DNA of 64,000 nt from Chlorokybus atmophyticus (GCA_009103225.1 RHPI01003156.1:288537-352536), one strand, 5' to 3'. Counted from the stretch's first letter, positions 45,429 through 56,567 are shown. The notes: generated from the sequence alone by a model not told the origin. Numbers and translations are program-made.

Positions 45429-47601
45429 GCTCCGTCACGTGTTTAACCATCCCGACGAGCCTGAGGGGAAGCCGCAACATCGTCAGCAGCTACCTTTTCC
45501 AAAGCCACCAGTGGTGCTGCACCAGCAGCAACAGCTATACCGGCTACGATGTCGACTCCGTTAATGTCAGCAGCAACTACTCCAGTTGCACAAGAAGTTG
45601 GTACATCAATGGGTACCGTGACGCCAACACTGGTGAGCACGCTGGCGACAGCCATTGCTGTCACTGACCCTGCAGCAGTAGATCGCACCGGTCCCGCTCT
45701 ACCTGCAGGACCACTTGCGGCAGCGAGTGTTGAGACCACTCTCGCGCCATTGAGCGGCACTCTTGCGACTACTGCCAGTGCCATCGTCGAGTCCGCTGCC
45801 ACTACAGCGGCGGCGCAGCTACATTGCCCATCCTCGACATCACTTACGCTATCCCGCGAGATCAGCAAGCTGAGCGCGCATGGGAGACCGTCATGCGTTG
45901 AGCAGATACCACTACCATTGCTTCTGGGCGCGGAGGAGAGCGCACAACGCGCGTTGAATGCAGTGATCATGTCTTCCCACTGCCTGAATATCACACCCTA
46001 CCAGAACAGACTCAGCGGCAACTGGAGGATGAAATCCTCGCCGGCACGGCGCCTCCCATGCGAGACCGCGTCTTTGTGTTTAAAATACCTGTTGTACTGG
46101 AGTTGGCACTATAGCTGTTCTAGACTTTGCGTAACAACATGCAGACTGCGCCACGCCAGCCCGCACCGGTCCGTTATGAACCTTTCGAGCCAAGTCCACT
46201 AGACACATATGAGGACCGGCAACCCAACGTACAGCAGCACATCGCTGATACAGCCGACATGCCTTTGAGTAACAATAAAGCACAGAGACCCCTCAGCACC
46301 GTTCGTCTTCACGAGCGCTACACCGCTCTGAAACAAGCGTTTACCTGGTGGCAAGACCAAACGGCAGCAATCAATGCAAGAGCGCGAGCTCTTGCTGCTG
46401 ATCGCGCTTTGATTCTTCAACCGACAGTCGTTGGCCCATTGTCCGGCACGACACCTCTCGTCGTTGAGCCCGACATTGAGCAGGCGAGGGCGCTGGCCTA
46501 ACAAACTAGGGGGGTGATGGCCCCGATGTTACCGCTTTGTTGGAAGACTTGCCGGACGATTCACGGGATCCAGGGAGAGGCTACCTCACACCACAAGGGT
46601 GTACACAACGGGAGGGAGCAGGCTTAGTCGGAGAACAGCAACTTCGCACTGCCCTGTTGCGACGAGCAATCATGCTACATCGACAAGAAGGCATCGGCCT
46701 GAGACGGATGATGGGGATGCAAGAAGGTGGCAACGCAGCTCGATCAAGACTAGTGACTTGACTAGTCACCAATCAGCTCGTAGTCCCTCTGTTCGCATTC
46801 AGCACCAGGTTGTTATGGTTGGACGCCTTCCTTCGCGACGGCAAGCCTATGACGAGGTTGCCTCGGCCGCCATTGACACCATTGACACCTTAGCTCAAGA
46901 GGCCATATTGAGGTTGCCAGGAATGGAAGCAGCGCAACAACGCAGACGCATCGCAGCTGCCTATGAGCAGCATGTCCAACAACCAAAGATTTACCTTGCT
47001 GTGCGGGCACGAGCAACAACGGTGCGTGAAGTGGGGGTGGTCAATGGCAGATGGGATGCCTACATGGCAGGGTTCAAGGGTTCCCACCATCACCCACGAC
47101 ATAAGAGCGCGGCTTCTGCGTGCAGTGTATCTCCAGCCCATGCCTCAGAATCATCGCTGGAGTGACGTGGCCAACAATCCAACAGCCACATGGGAAGGTA
47201 CACTGGTCATGGAGGCAGCTCATGCTGTACGCTGGACTTATGTGGAAGAACAGGCTGCACGGGAGGCGGGTCCACAAACACCCGGTCTTCCAGGGTTTCC
47301 CCAACAGCCACCGGTGACGCCGCCAGCTATGACCCCGGCCACACAGAGGCGCAATCCCCCTGCGCCACAACCAGGGCAACTACAGGCAGCACCGCCAGCA
47401 CCCAGGCCGCAGCGGGTATACCAACAGCTAAGATCATAACGGTTTGGGTCAGGCTGCGGATACAGAGGTTCTCAAGACACAGTTAGTCAAGGGGCACTTG
47501 CCGCACTGCGCTCGGCACCACCAGAGGAGACTGCAGCAGCAGTTACCCCATACACACGCTACCGGCAATTCAAGCGGCTGCGCATCCACGCCAACGCAGC
47601 C

Positions 47602-47979
47602 ATGATCGCCAACAAAAGCAAGCGTGTCACCATTAACGGACGAGTACCCAAGCGCGTGATGCTGGACTCTGGAGCTCTGCCTGTCATTATCGGACGTTAC
47701 CTCGCACGTGACCTTGGCATCACCAGCGCGGAGTTGATTCCTTGCCCATACGTGCTCGACACAGCATCCGGCAGTCGTGACAAGGTGATTGGCATCATCA
47801 AACAGGCCCTCTGCATTCGCTTGACAGGGTTGGACCCTTCCCACAGCTCCAAGGTCATACAAAAGTGTGTGGTCACCGATGCAGGATCCTTCGACCTGCA
47901 GCTGGGACAGGACTTCAACTTCCCTGTTGGCATGGGGCTGAACTGCTGGACAGAGAAGGCATGGTTTCGTCCCAATTGA
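47602..47979 (+). pseudogene. Retropepsin-like protease of the methyltransferase gypsy element
   Basis: VTINGRVPKRVMLDSGALPV contains the aspartic-protease DSG. IIGRYLARDLGI and a later FDLQLGQDFNF (the usual ILG(M/R)DFL position) fit a retropepsin. The frame is intact for 126 codons. It lies 270 bp before the inserted solo LTR and upstream of the methyltransferase domain. Confidence 0.78.
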
Positions 47980-48253
47980 GATGAGGAGGATGGAGAGGTT
48001 CAGGGATATCTACCTCTTGAGCTGGTGGCTCGCACTCGTTCTCACCAAAGGTCAGCTGCAACAGCAACACCTATAGGTCGATGTGGACAACCACTGACAT
48101 TCAGCTGCAACAGCCCCCTACAAGGCACTTTCGGCAACCACTGACAGGTCAGCTGCGGTGGTCACCCACAACCCTGACTAAAACTCTCCTGTTTCTTACA
48201 ACGAGTCCCAGGAGGATGCCACTGAAGAAGTGGCCCACCAAAAACCATCTGAA

Positions 48254-48702
48254 TGTTGCAGGTATTACATGGGTGATGCTTGTATCCGGTCAGCTTGCCC
48301 TTCATACATGAGTCGAGGGTCGCAGGTACCAGGAAGAAGCGCGTGGACTCCAGACTTAGCAAGACGGTCGAGTCATGACGGACTTCGGACCAGGCTGCTT
48401 GGTAGAGCCTTGGGAGAAATCGCGTAGCTTTGTGGATACGTAAGCTTAGCAGGCGTGGCTTAGCTTGTTGAATAGCTCGGGTTGTGAGCTAGACAGCGTA
48501 GCTTACAGAATAGCAATCGGCTGAGTATAGCGCACGCGGTGCTTGCCAATGTAGACGTGTGTAGAGACTGGCGGGGTATAAAGCCCAGACTTGTTGCAAT
48601 GAAGATAAGAGGTCACGATGTAGCATGTGCGGATGCTATGGCGGCAGTAGCAGTCATGCTCTTGTGTTGATGGCGTGTCACTTGCACGTGTGTATGTCAA
48701 CA
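48254..48702 (+). mobile_element. Solo LTR, 449 bp, TSD CTGAA
   Basis: It begins TGTTGCAGG and ends TATGTCAACA. CTGAA flanks it at 48249-48253 and 48703-48707. TATA-like GGGGTATAAAGCCC is at about 48576. It shares with 32889-33396 a core containing GGCGTGGCTTAGCTTGTTG and GCTGAGTATAGC, while the ends differ, so the two are divergent members of one family. Confidence 0.92.
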
Positions 48703-48707
48703 CTGAA

Positions 48708-50100
48708 CGCCGCTGGCGCGCACAGGTGGTCGCACATCTACTACTGACCAGACCACGGCTCACTGCACGGTTCCCTCTCTACAAGGACCAAGCTGCAGTC
48801 TATGAGCAACACCAGATGGCCACTGCAGTAGTGGAGTTTCACACGTTCCGCCCGCAACAAGGCATCAACGTGTTGGAACTATTTTGAGGTATAGGTAGTG
48901 GCCTCGCCGCTGTCCTCAACACCGGCGCGACGGTCACCAAGTACTTCTGCTGCGACCCGGATCCACACACACCGACTGCTCTGGACCACCACTTGCGCCA
49001 TCCATACCAATGCTACCCGCAGCAGCTGCCACTATTCGCACTACAAGGCAATCTGAAAGCACTGCCACTGGACATCCAGTTGATCATTGCGGATCACCTC
49101 CTGGCGGTGGGCAACATCAACCTGCTGATAGCAGGATGGGAGTGTCAAGGACACTCCAGAGCAAACAGAGGCCAAGAACTCGCTGCTCCTTGCTTGCGAC
49201 TGTTTTGGGAACCGATGCGTGTCATCAAAATCCTGCAGAGCAACCAGCTGTCAAGGCCTCCGGGTTGTATCATCTAAAATGTGCACTCCGCGGGCGACCA
49301 GCGCCACCACGTGGCCAACAGCTTTTTACATGTGTGTTCCTTACTGAGACACACATGTCAAAATTAATGCAGCACGTCATGGCTCCCGTGCTCATCGCGT
49401 CCGCGCCAAGTGGACCGACTTGGCTACAGTCGAGGATCTCTTTGCTGCTGAGTATCCGCACAACAGTCGTGCATGCGATCTTACCGCGGGCGACCAGCGC
49501 CACCACGTGGCCAACAGCTTTTTACATGTGTGTTCCTTACTGAGACACACATGTTAAAATTAATGCAGCACGTCATGGCTCCTGTGCTCATCGCGTCCGC
49601 GCCAAGTGGACCGACTTGGCTACAGTCAAGGATCTCTTTGCTGCTGAGTATCCGCACAACAGTCGTGCATGCGATCTTACCGTCAACATTATCCTGGACA
49701 CTGGACGCACAGCACAACCAGTCACGCGACACGATCACCAGCACTTCCATCAATGCAACCAGCCCGGTCAACCGTGTCGTGCACTCCCCACTCTGATGTC
49801 TTACCCATGATCATACGCCTTCCGCAACCGAGGCGAAGGCATGGTGTTGGATTTTAACACAGGCCGAATGGAGGAACCCAACGCACGTGAGCGCGGCATG
49901 GGATTTTTTCCAGGCAGTATCACAGGTTCCACGCTGACCGACAGTCAGCAATGCCAGTTGTTGGGATGCGCAATAGACCAGAACACCATGGTGAGGTTAT
50001 TGGAGATCTGCTTTGCTCTCCAGGACCGCCACGTGTCCTTCCACGAGCTTGAACACCTAGCGGGGGGTGGGCTGATCGCGTGCGAGACACCAAAGCGGCA
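48708..50100 (+). pseudogene. C5 cytosine DNA methyltransferase domain inside a gypsy element
   Basis: Motifs occur in the canonical, non-permuted order. Motif I is GINVLELF, a TGA at 48885-48887, then GIGSGLAAVL (SAM binding). Motif IV is LLIAGWECQGHSRAN, with the catalytic-type Cys at 49143-49145. Motif VI is PPGCII, then TAA at 49275-49277 exactly where the Glu of ENV is expected, then NV. Motif VIII is GSRAHRVRAKWTDLA, present twice because of a tandem duplication. Motifs IX/X are SYAFRNRGEG, MEEPNARERGMGF, FPGSITGS and LLGCAIDQNTM (about 49811-50000). The enzyme would transfer methyl from SAM to cytosine C5; this copy is dead. Its place between protease and RT suggests it was part of the polyprotein. 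Cytosine methyltransferases captured by retrotransposons have been reported in some algae and dinoflagellates, as I recall. Confidence 0.8.
49290..49681 (+). repeat. 196-bp tandem duplication in the methyltransferase domain
   Basis: Unit GCGGGCGACCAGCGCCACCA... starts at 49290 and again at 49486, with only a few C/T and G/A differences. It duplicates motif VIII. At 196 bp it shifts the frame: the second motif VIII copy is in frame with motifs IX/X, the first is not. Confidence 0.95.
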
Positions 50101-50309
50101 CACACCGCCCTCGAAATCGCCCTTATGGAGGAGCATGCAGCAGTCACTGTGGAGGACATTCCAGTAGTCGCCAACGCTACCTCTTGGTCCCATGCCATTG
50201 GACCACTGGCTACAGGCCAGATGCGAGAACAACTTGAGGCTCTCCCCAACAAGTGGAGGAGTCACTTTAGCTTCAGCGTGAAGGAACTGGGCATCTGCTC
50301 GTTTACCAG

Positions 50310-51161
50310 ATGGACATTGAGTTGGTGGACACCGAACCGGTGTTCCGACGACACTACCAACTCTTCAAGTTGAAAGAAGATACGGTGGAGCAGAAGTGCA
50401 AGGCTTTGTTAGATGCAGACCTGATTGAGGAGTCCACAACGGACTTTGCGGCCGCGACCGTCATGCCCATGAAGAAGGACTCAGCAGGCAACTGGACAGA
50501 CTGGCGTATGTGCGGCAACTACCACCCCCTCAACAACAAGAGCAAGCACGACAGGTATCCAATGCCTACTGCAGAACGTATCTTTGATGATGTAGGTGAC
50601 TATACCGTCTTCAGCATCCTAAACATGCGCCAAGGGTACAACCACATCGCCATCAAGGGGGAGAACAAGCACAAGACCTCTTTTTGGGGCAACCGGCAGC
50701 TATACAAGTGGAAGGTCATGCCCTTTGGATTAAAGAATGCTCCTGCCAAGTTCCAGCGCGTCATGGACAAAGCCTTAAAGGGGCTGGACTTTACGCGAGG
50801 CTACATTGACGACATTCTCATCTACAGCCGCAGAAACGAAGAGCACCTACAGCACACCGAGAAGGTGCTGGAGAGACTCAAGGGGGTGGGGATGACTGTG
50901 CACCCTGACATGTGCACATTCTTCACTCACAAAGTACCCTACCTAGGGCACATGACTGTGCCCCACGGTGTATATGTACAGCAGGCAAAGGTGGAGGCCC
51001 TGGCAGCTATCCCTGCTCCAACGGACCTTACGCGCCTGCGCGCCTTTCTGGACCTTGCCAACTACTATCGCCGGTTCGTGAAGGACTTCGCAAAAATCGC
51101 ACGGCCCCTCAATGAGCTCCTGAAGAAGGAAGTGGAGTTTGCGTGGAAGGAGCCACAGTAG
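50310..51161 (+). CDS. Gypsy reverse transcriptase (long open frame)
   Basis: 284 codons without interruption. Features are LLDADLIEESTTDFAAATVM, WRMCGNYHPLNNKSKHDRYP, FSILNMRQGYNHIAI, MPFGLKNAPAKFQRVMD and the active site YIDDILIYSR, followed by the thumb and connection (VPYLGHMTV, LRAFLDLANYYRRFVKDFA). The usual LD of the first catalytic block reads LN here (SILNMRQGY), so one catalytic Asp appears replaced. It ends at a TAG just before RNase H. It is read as part of the polyprotein, so the listed start is not a true initiation codon. Confidence 0.88.
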   Translation: MDIELVDTEPVFRRHYQLFKLKEDTVEQKCKALLDADLIEESTTDFAAATVMPMKKDSAGNWTDWRMCGNYHPLNNKSKHDRYPMPTAERIFDDVGDYTVFSILNMRQGYNHIAIKGENKHKTSFWGNRQLYKWKVMPFGLKNAPAKFQRVMDKALKGLDFTRGYIDDILIYSRRNEEHLQHTEKVLERLKGVGMTVHPDMCTFFTHKVPYLGHMTVPHGVYVQQAKVEALAAIPAPTDLTRLRAFLDLANYYRRFVKDFAKIARPLNELLKKEVEFAWKEPQ

Positions 51162-51164
51162 CAG

Positions 51165-51931
51165 GCGTTTGAGGAGCTAAGGGCAGGCTCACCATAGCTC
51201 CCATCCTGCAACGCCCTGACTACACCAAGCCCTTCATCTTCCACACCGACTGGAACAAGCTCGGGATGGGGGCTGTGCTGGTGCACGACGATGAAAACAA
51301 GAAGGAGCGGGTGGTGTCCTACGCCAGCCGAAGCAACAACAGCGCCAAGGCCAACTACAGCAGCTACGAGGGGGAGTGCCTCGCTGTAGTGTGGGCTATC
51401 TCCTTCTTCAAACCTTTCCTCTTCGGTCGACAACTCCAGCTGACTGATCATTAGCCACTCAAGTGGTTGATGACCAACCAACATATGACAGGGAAACTTG
51501 CTCGCTGGGCCCTGTTGTTGCAGGAGTATAACTTCGAGGTCGACTACCGCGCCGGCCTCACCAACCAAGACGCCGATGGCCTCAGTCGTAACCCTCACCG
51601 CAGCATCAATGATGCAACCGGAGCTTAGCATGAGCTCGGCCCTGCAGCAACAGCTCCCACCGTGGCAGCTATGTTTGCTGTTGTCGCGTTACGCTCAGGG
51701 CGCAAGATCAACACCACTGCCACATCAGCGGAGGAGGAGATTCCTATCCTTAAGTCTACCGGCCCCGCAGTGACCGCACCCCTAGGGGACGCCCACGCGG
51801 TCAACAGTGAAGTCAATGACACCGAGCTGGCACCCACCGACACCAGGCAGGACATATGGCTGGACAAGCCATCACTCTCGTTCCTTCAAAGTGGCCAGCT
51901 TCTACAATGTGCGGCTATGATCCCGGGTTAA
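51165..51931 (+). pseudogene. Gypsy RNase H and linker
   Basis: After a frameshift near 51180, a frame from about 51235 reads FHTDWNKLGMGAVLVHDDEN, ERVVSYASRSNNSAKANYSS, EGECLAVVWAI and QLTDH. A stop follows at the position after the catalytic TDH, then LARWALLLQEYNFEVDYR and NQDADGLSRN. The next frame (51662-51931) ends DTRQDIWLDKPSLSFLQSG. Integrase should follow but sequence identity changes at 51931. Confidence 0.82.
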
Positions 51932-52239
51932 TGGTATTGTCGGACACTGTGGTGCCTTGTACAAACCAGTCCATGTGCTTGCCCATATGACGCATGTCCC
52001 GCTTTGGCCATGCCATGACAGCAGGCCACCATACCAAAAAGTGCCATTCTGGCAACAGTACAATAGCTAGTAGACGATAATGCTGCAATCATGCAACTAC
52101 TTGATGCAGGAGGGCGAACGGAGGGTGAAACCATAAAATTCCCTTGGCAGCCTTTAGCTAAGCTTGCCTCCAATCAGAGGTCAATGCATTGCCCACGCTT
52201 CCTGGCATCCGCACAGCTGACATGAATGCTGCAGATTTG

Positions 52240-53965
52240 GCGTTTTAGTCTGCTGCAAACACATCCAGGCAAGGTTTTCCAAACCGAGACTGGATCCACG
52301 CAGTGGGTGTGTTTGCCAAAGCCCAATCCCCTTTGTCTGGCAGCTTCGAAAGCGCATCTTCAGCTACCAAGCGCGCACGTGGCTCTCACACCATGGAAAC
52401 GGCCGAGTCTCGTTCCCACAGAACTTGCCATAAGCGGTGTAATGCCAATTGCACAGCTAGATGCGATGCTGTCAGCTTCGTCAGCATGACCACGGCGGGC
52501 TGACAATCGCCAACAATCCTCACAGTGGCATGATGCAACGCTGGTTGCTGTCGTGTCAACTCCAAAAAGGCAGCTACATACGCCAATGCCTTCTTCACTG
52601 CGGAAGGCAGACCTTGTTGCCAAGGAGCACAGTTTCCCACCATAGCCGCTCATGGGCCTGTAGCACCCCAATCCATGGTACCAGAGGCATCAACACGCAA
52701 CTCATGTGCAAGTGGCGGCTAGCAGCACGCGAAACCATTATATTGCGGCAGGCTTCGATGCAACCACAGCAAGAAGTCCACCAACAACGGTGGTGGTAAA
52801 ATTCTCATCCCGATCCCGTGGTAAAATTCTCATCCCAATCACTCTGATCGGTGGTTAGCTGTAGCAGCCAGCGGGCATACAGGTATGCGGGGGCCAAAGC
52901 CAATTTCATTGCCACTATTTTTCCTGCCACCTTTGCCAACATGCGCTTGGTCATCACGTCCGAGTTTATCAAATTGCAAATCAGCTCCAGTAACTTCTGT
53001 AGCTTGCCAGGGGGTATGCAGAACACACCACGATCGGTGTTTAAGAGCAGGCCCAACAGCTTGACACACAATTGCAACCAAAGCACGCACTTTTTCAGGG
53101 TGATAAATATGCCCAGTAAAGTTAAAAAGCCGCAACAACCGCAGGATGCGCCAGCACATATGCCGGCGGACATGGCTAAGGTGCATGTCATCAGTGTATG
53201 ACAAGCCTATGCCCAGCTTGCGCAAGGGTGTGAAGATTGTGGACATTAACTCTGTATATTTACAGAGTTAATGTCCACAATCTTCAAATAGCCAACAGGC
53301 TTGATTCAGGCCAAATGGCAGCACATTTCAGCGGTATACAACTCCTTCAGATTTCATTGCCAAGTAGGGCTTGCTGTCCGCATGTATTGGCACATGATGA
53401 TAGCCTGATTTCAAGTCCGCTGTCACTTGATAATAGCCTTTGCGTGTGTACAACAACTCATCCTCCAAATGCTGATAATTGAAGGGGATATGTGCCGGAA
53501 AGGCATTAATGTATCTCAGGTCCATGATGAGGCGGAGCTTGCCGCTATCATTCTCAACCACTCCAATTCCTGTAATCACCTTCACATCTAAAGAATGTAC
53601 AGCAGAAATTACACTGAGCGCATTAAATTATTCAACTCGTCAAGCATGAATGCTCGCCGTTGTGTAGCTAATTGCCTGTTGCGCAATCTACTTAAAGTTG
53701 GAGCTTCCCTTTGCATTACTGTCTCAACATAATCAGGAATGCAATCTTTCTGCAGCAACATCTGCTTCACCTCTTCCAACTTCTTTGGCTGGGTTTCTGA
53801 CGTGCCCCCCCAATCCAACTCGTATCTTTGGCTCAACCAGCGTAGCACATGACGCTTGTTATCTTGCCCAGTAATGGTCAACCACGTGCGCCACGCTGCT
53901 TGCCGCTGACAAGGTGTAGCAACTACAAAGTGAGCGCTATTAAGAGTTGCCGAACGCACAACCAC
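52240..53965 (-). mobile_element. Probable DIRS-like retroelement RT-RNase H, decayed
   Basis: Read on minus. 53965-53609 is a 118-codon leader frame. 53585-53328 holds RT blocks (KLRLIMDLRYINAF, YYQVTADLKSGYHHVPI, KPYLAMKSEGVVYR). Then comes VLPFGLNQACWLF, a 25-bp-arm palindrome, and LGIGLSYTDDMHL with the YXDD site (about 53246-53180). Further on are a thumb-like region (53191-52805) and an RNase H-like region (52643-52386: VRIVGDCQPAVVML, LHRLWQVLWERDS), then DALSKLPDKGDW. The YR-retroelement style of RT and RNase H points to DIRS/Ngaro types known in green algae; no tyrosine recombinase was found, so the class is tentative. Confidence 0.58.
53232..53285. repeat. Perfect 25-bp-arm hairpin inside the DIRS-like RT
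   Basis: Arm 53232-53256 (GAAGATTGTGGACATTAACT...) and its exact complement at 53261-53285, loop TATT. One arm matches the RT reading (LMSTIF on minus); the other interrupts RT as an inverted extra copy. Confidence 0.95.
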
Positions 53966-54345
53966 CGGTAGAAATGGGTTTCGGCAAATTAGGTTGGATC
54001 CGCATTAGGTTGCATCCGCACTTTGTAATGGACGAAGCCGGACATTATTTGCGGATTTCGCATATTTTATGACGGATCCGTAAATATGTTGTAGCTGCAG
54101 CCGGAATTTTATTGCGACCTGTCATAAACGGCAATCCGCCGGTGACGATCGTAAGTACCGGATCCCCAACAATGTTAAGGATTCCGTGTTTACGTAATCA
54201 AGGGTTCAGGCCGTGAGACAGACTTGTATAAGTCGCAATTACAGTTGTGACCAATTGAGATCGATCCTTTCATTGTTACAAACCATAATAATTTTACAAC
54301 CACATCATTGCTAAATTGCCGGTTCAACCCCGCGGCCTATTGATG

Positions 54346-54386
54346 GCTTGCCCCGCGGCCTGCTAGTAGCAGGCCGCGGGGCAAGC
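54346..54386. repeat. Perfect 20-bp-arm hairpin
   Basis: GCTTGCCCCGCGGCCTGCTA, one G, then the exact complement. It lies inside dispersed repeat copy B and has no equivalent in copy A. Confidence 0.93.
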
Positions 54387-54935
54387 AAGTAGAAGGCTGC
54401 GACTTGCATGTATAATCATTGGTAAACCGTGGTAGCACATGAGGTAAACATGTAAAGACTTGACCAGAACTCCGCAACCAACCTTGCGCCAGCAGGTGAC
54501 GCAGGGCGCATAATGCAAACATTTGCCGGTAATCTCACACTGTGATTGGACAAAACGGCAACTCGAACAAAGTCTCCCACCCCAAGTCACCTTTATAGTG
54601 GTACAATCCACCTTCACCTTTATCTTTTTGATACCAGTGGTATATATATGTAAATACCGGTGTATGTATATGTATATATTGAGATATAGTTATATGTATG
54701 ACTATATATACATATGTGTATAAATATATATATATGTGTATGTATACATATATATATGTCTATATACATATACCGGTAGTGCCGTTGTATGCAGCTGTTG
54801 GTGCATGCGTGATGCATGCATTGCGGCACGTGAGACAATTTGAGGCTGCTAATATAGAATATATGCTTTACAAACGCGTTGCAGGGTGTCTCGTGTCGTC
54901 GTAGTCTAGCTGGTCCATTGCTAGGTAATATGACC

Positions 54936-55087
54936 TTGCTTACTAACCCAACAGATGCTGCCGCGCAGGTTTGAAACTCGGTGACGGAGAGACAAAAACC
55001 GGGGTGCTGTGTTGCTTACTAACCCAACAGATGCTGCTGCGCAGGTTCGAAACTCGGTGACGGAGAGACAAAAACCGGGGTGCTGTG
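54936..55087. repeat. 76-bp direct duplication with B-box-like word
   Basis: Two units at 54936-55011 and 55012-55087, nearly identical, each with a GGTTTGAAACTC or GGTTCGAAACTC word like a tRNA T arm/Pol III B box. An A-box-like TAGTCTAGCTGG precedes them at about 54903. Confidence 0.85.
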
Positions 55088-55424
55088 TGGCTCCTTTGAT
55101 TTTTCGCCGCGAACTGCGGCCATAACATTTCTGGTTAGATCACGCATTAAGATTAATCTCCTGCATACATGATCCAACCAAAAATTAGTTTATGATGTGG
55201 CTATTATTAAGTTCAAGAAAAGACGGATACCGAACTTAATGCACACCAGCTAATTAACCTTAATAGCAGCTCGATACCAAACAAAGTTGTGGCTGCAGCC
55301 GCAAAGAGTGCAAAAATGGATATGTTGCTTGCATATGGATCCCTAATCAAGTTATAGCTGGATCTCCAATTAATTTGTGGGCAAGGCCGAATTGTTGGGG
55401 GGCCATTTCTACCAGTGAACGTGT

Positions 55425-56200
55425 TGCCACTGGTGCTCATCACACTCGGGATCCACATTGTCAATTTGCAGCATGTTAAGCTCACGCCAAAGTTCGCGCA
55501 TCAAGTGCTCTTGCTCTACATCTGAGCGCAACACCTCCAAATTGGCAGGTGGCGGCTCCGCCAGCTCCGCGGGTAGTAAAGCTAGCATCTACATGCGTTG
55601 CTGCAATGGTTGCTGTATCAAAGCATCTAGCAATTTAGGAACTTCAAGAATTGTGGCTAGAGGCACTTCCGCGGGCGCGGCATGCTTGTCGCAATAGTTG
55701 GGTTGCTCGCTTAAAGCCTTCGAGGCAACGCTCGACACTGTGGCGCTCAATGGGCGTTTGAGTACAGTAGCCGCCTTTACACATGGCGGGTTGTTGTCGT
55801 GCGCATTACATGGCCGCATGTCTATGGCAGAACGTTGCTTTGAAGCCTGCTGCAAGTCATGATTGATAGACAATAGCAGCACCGGGCTTAAAGGAGCTGG
55901 CATGGTCATTGCGTGTGCCACAAGCTCGTCATAATCTTGGCCATGGCAGGCATCAAGTATCCTACTAGCACAACACTGGCTTAGCACACTGTCATGTCAC
56001 AGTGCAATGTATTACACTTGGGTGATAGCGCATGCTAGTGCCCAGCGCAAAGTGTATGTCATCTACAGTAGGGTCACACGCGTGTACGCTTCTCAGCGTA
56101 CGCTATGATACAATATGTACATGCCTAATAACTTACACTATACAAAAATCCGCGCACGTACAAAGACTGCGCATGCTACTGCCCCGTGCTATTGCTTACT
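55425..56200 (-). other. Unassigned minus-strand frames
   Basis: A 133-codon minus frame (55987-55589) has no recognised domain. It resumes beyond dispersed repeat copy B and may be part of the same decayed DIRS-like element. Confidence 0.35.
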
Positions 56201-56567
56201 GCGGAGCTGGCAGGGCAGGATGTTCTTCTGTCTTCACCCATGGTGGAGGTGGACCTCCCCATGCTGCTGGTGGTGCTGACCATGGGCCATAAGGAGGGTA
56301 GTACGGGCCGGAAAGATACTGCTGGGCGCCACCGCCATGTTGTCCGCGTCCGCATCCACGCGACTGGCCACGGCCACGGTTGGGAGGCGCAGGCCACCAC
56401 CATGATGGACCTTCCTCAGCGTAGTGGGTGTCTTGTAGCCAAGGTGCACCCTTGCCTTCCCCTTGCTGACCCCCGCCAGCAGAGCGACCACGCTGCTGCC
56501 TGCACGCAGCACGGTATGTTGAGATGGCACACAACTTGGGTGCGCGGCAGGCGCATACACCGCACAC
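56196..56567 (-). pseudogene. Gly/Pro/Trp-rich gag-like frame
   Basis: A 123-codon minus frame rich in Gly, Pro, Arg and Gln (NRGRGQSRGCGRGQHGG, then YYPPYGPWSAPP). It resembles the disordered RNA-binding tail of a retroelement ORF1; family not recognised. Confidence 0.4.

Larger units (their letters stand above)
43501..51931 (+). mobile_element. Ty3/gypsy element carrying a C5 DNA methyltransferase domain
   Basis: Order on +: gag (about 43501-44680), zinc knuckles (about 44788-44905), low-complexity and Ala/Thr-rich region with a 139-bp tandem duplication, unassigned region (45550-47450), retropepsin (47602-47979), C5 methyltransferase-like domain (48708-50100), RT (50310-51161), RNase H (about 51165-51600) and a linker ending DIWLDKPSLSFLQSG (to 51931). 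The integrase is absent: the element ends where minus-strand DIRS-like sequence begins. A solo LTR (48254-48702) is inserted between protease and methyltransferase. Stops and frameshifts occur throughout, but RT is one long open frame. Confidence 0.85.
53966..55424. repeat. Dispersed repeat, copy B, with short terminal inverted repeats
   Basis: Left end CGGTAGAAATGGGTTTCGG; right end GGCCATTTCTACCAG, giving an 11-bp inverted terminus GGTAGAAATGG. The internal order matches 41095-42715. It separates minus-strand frames on either side. A non-autonomous DNA transposon or composite repeat is inferred; no clean target duplication was seen. Confidence 0.62.
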
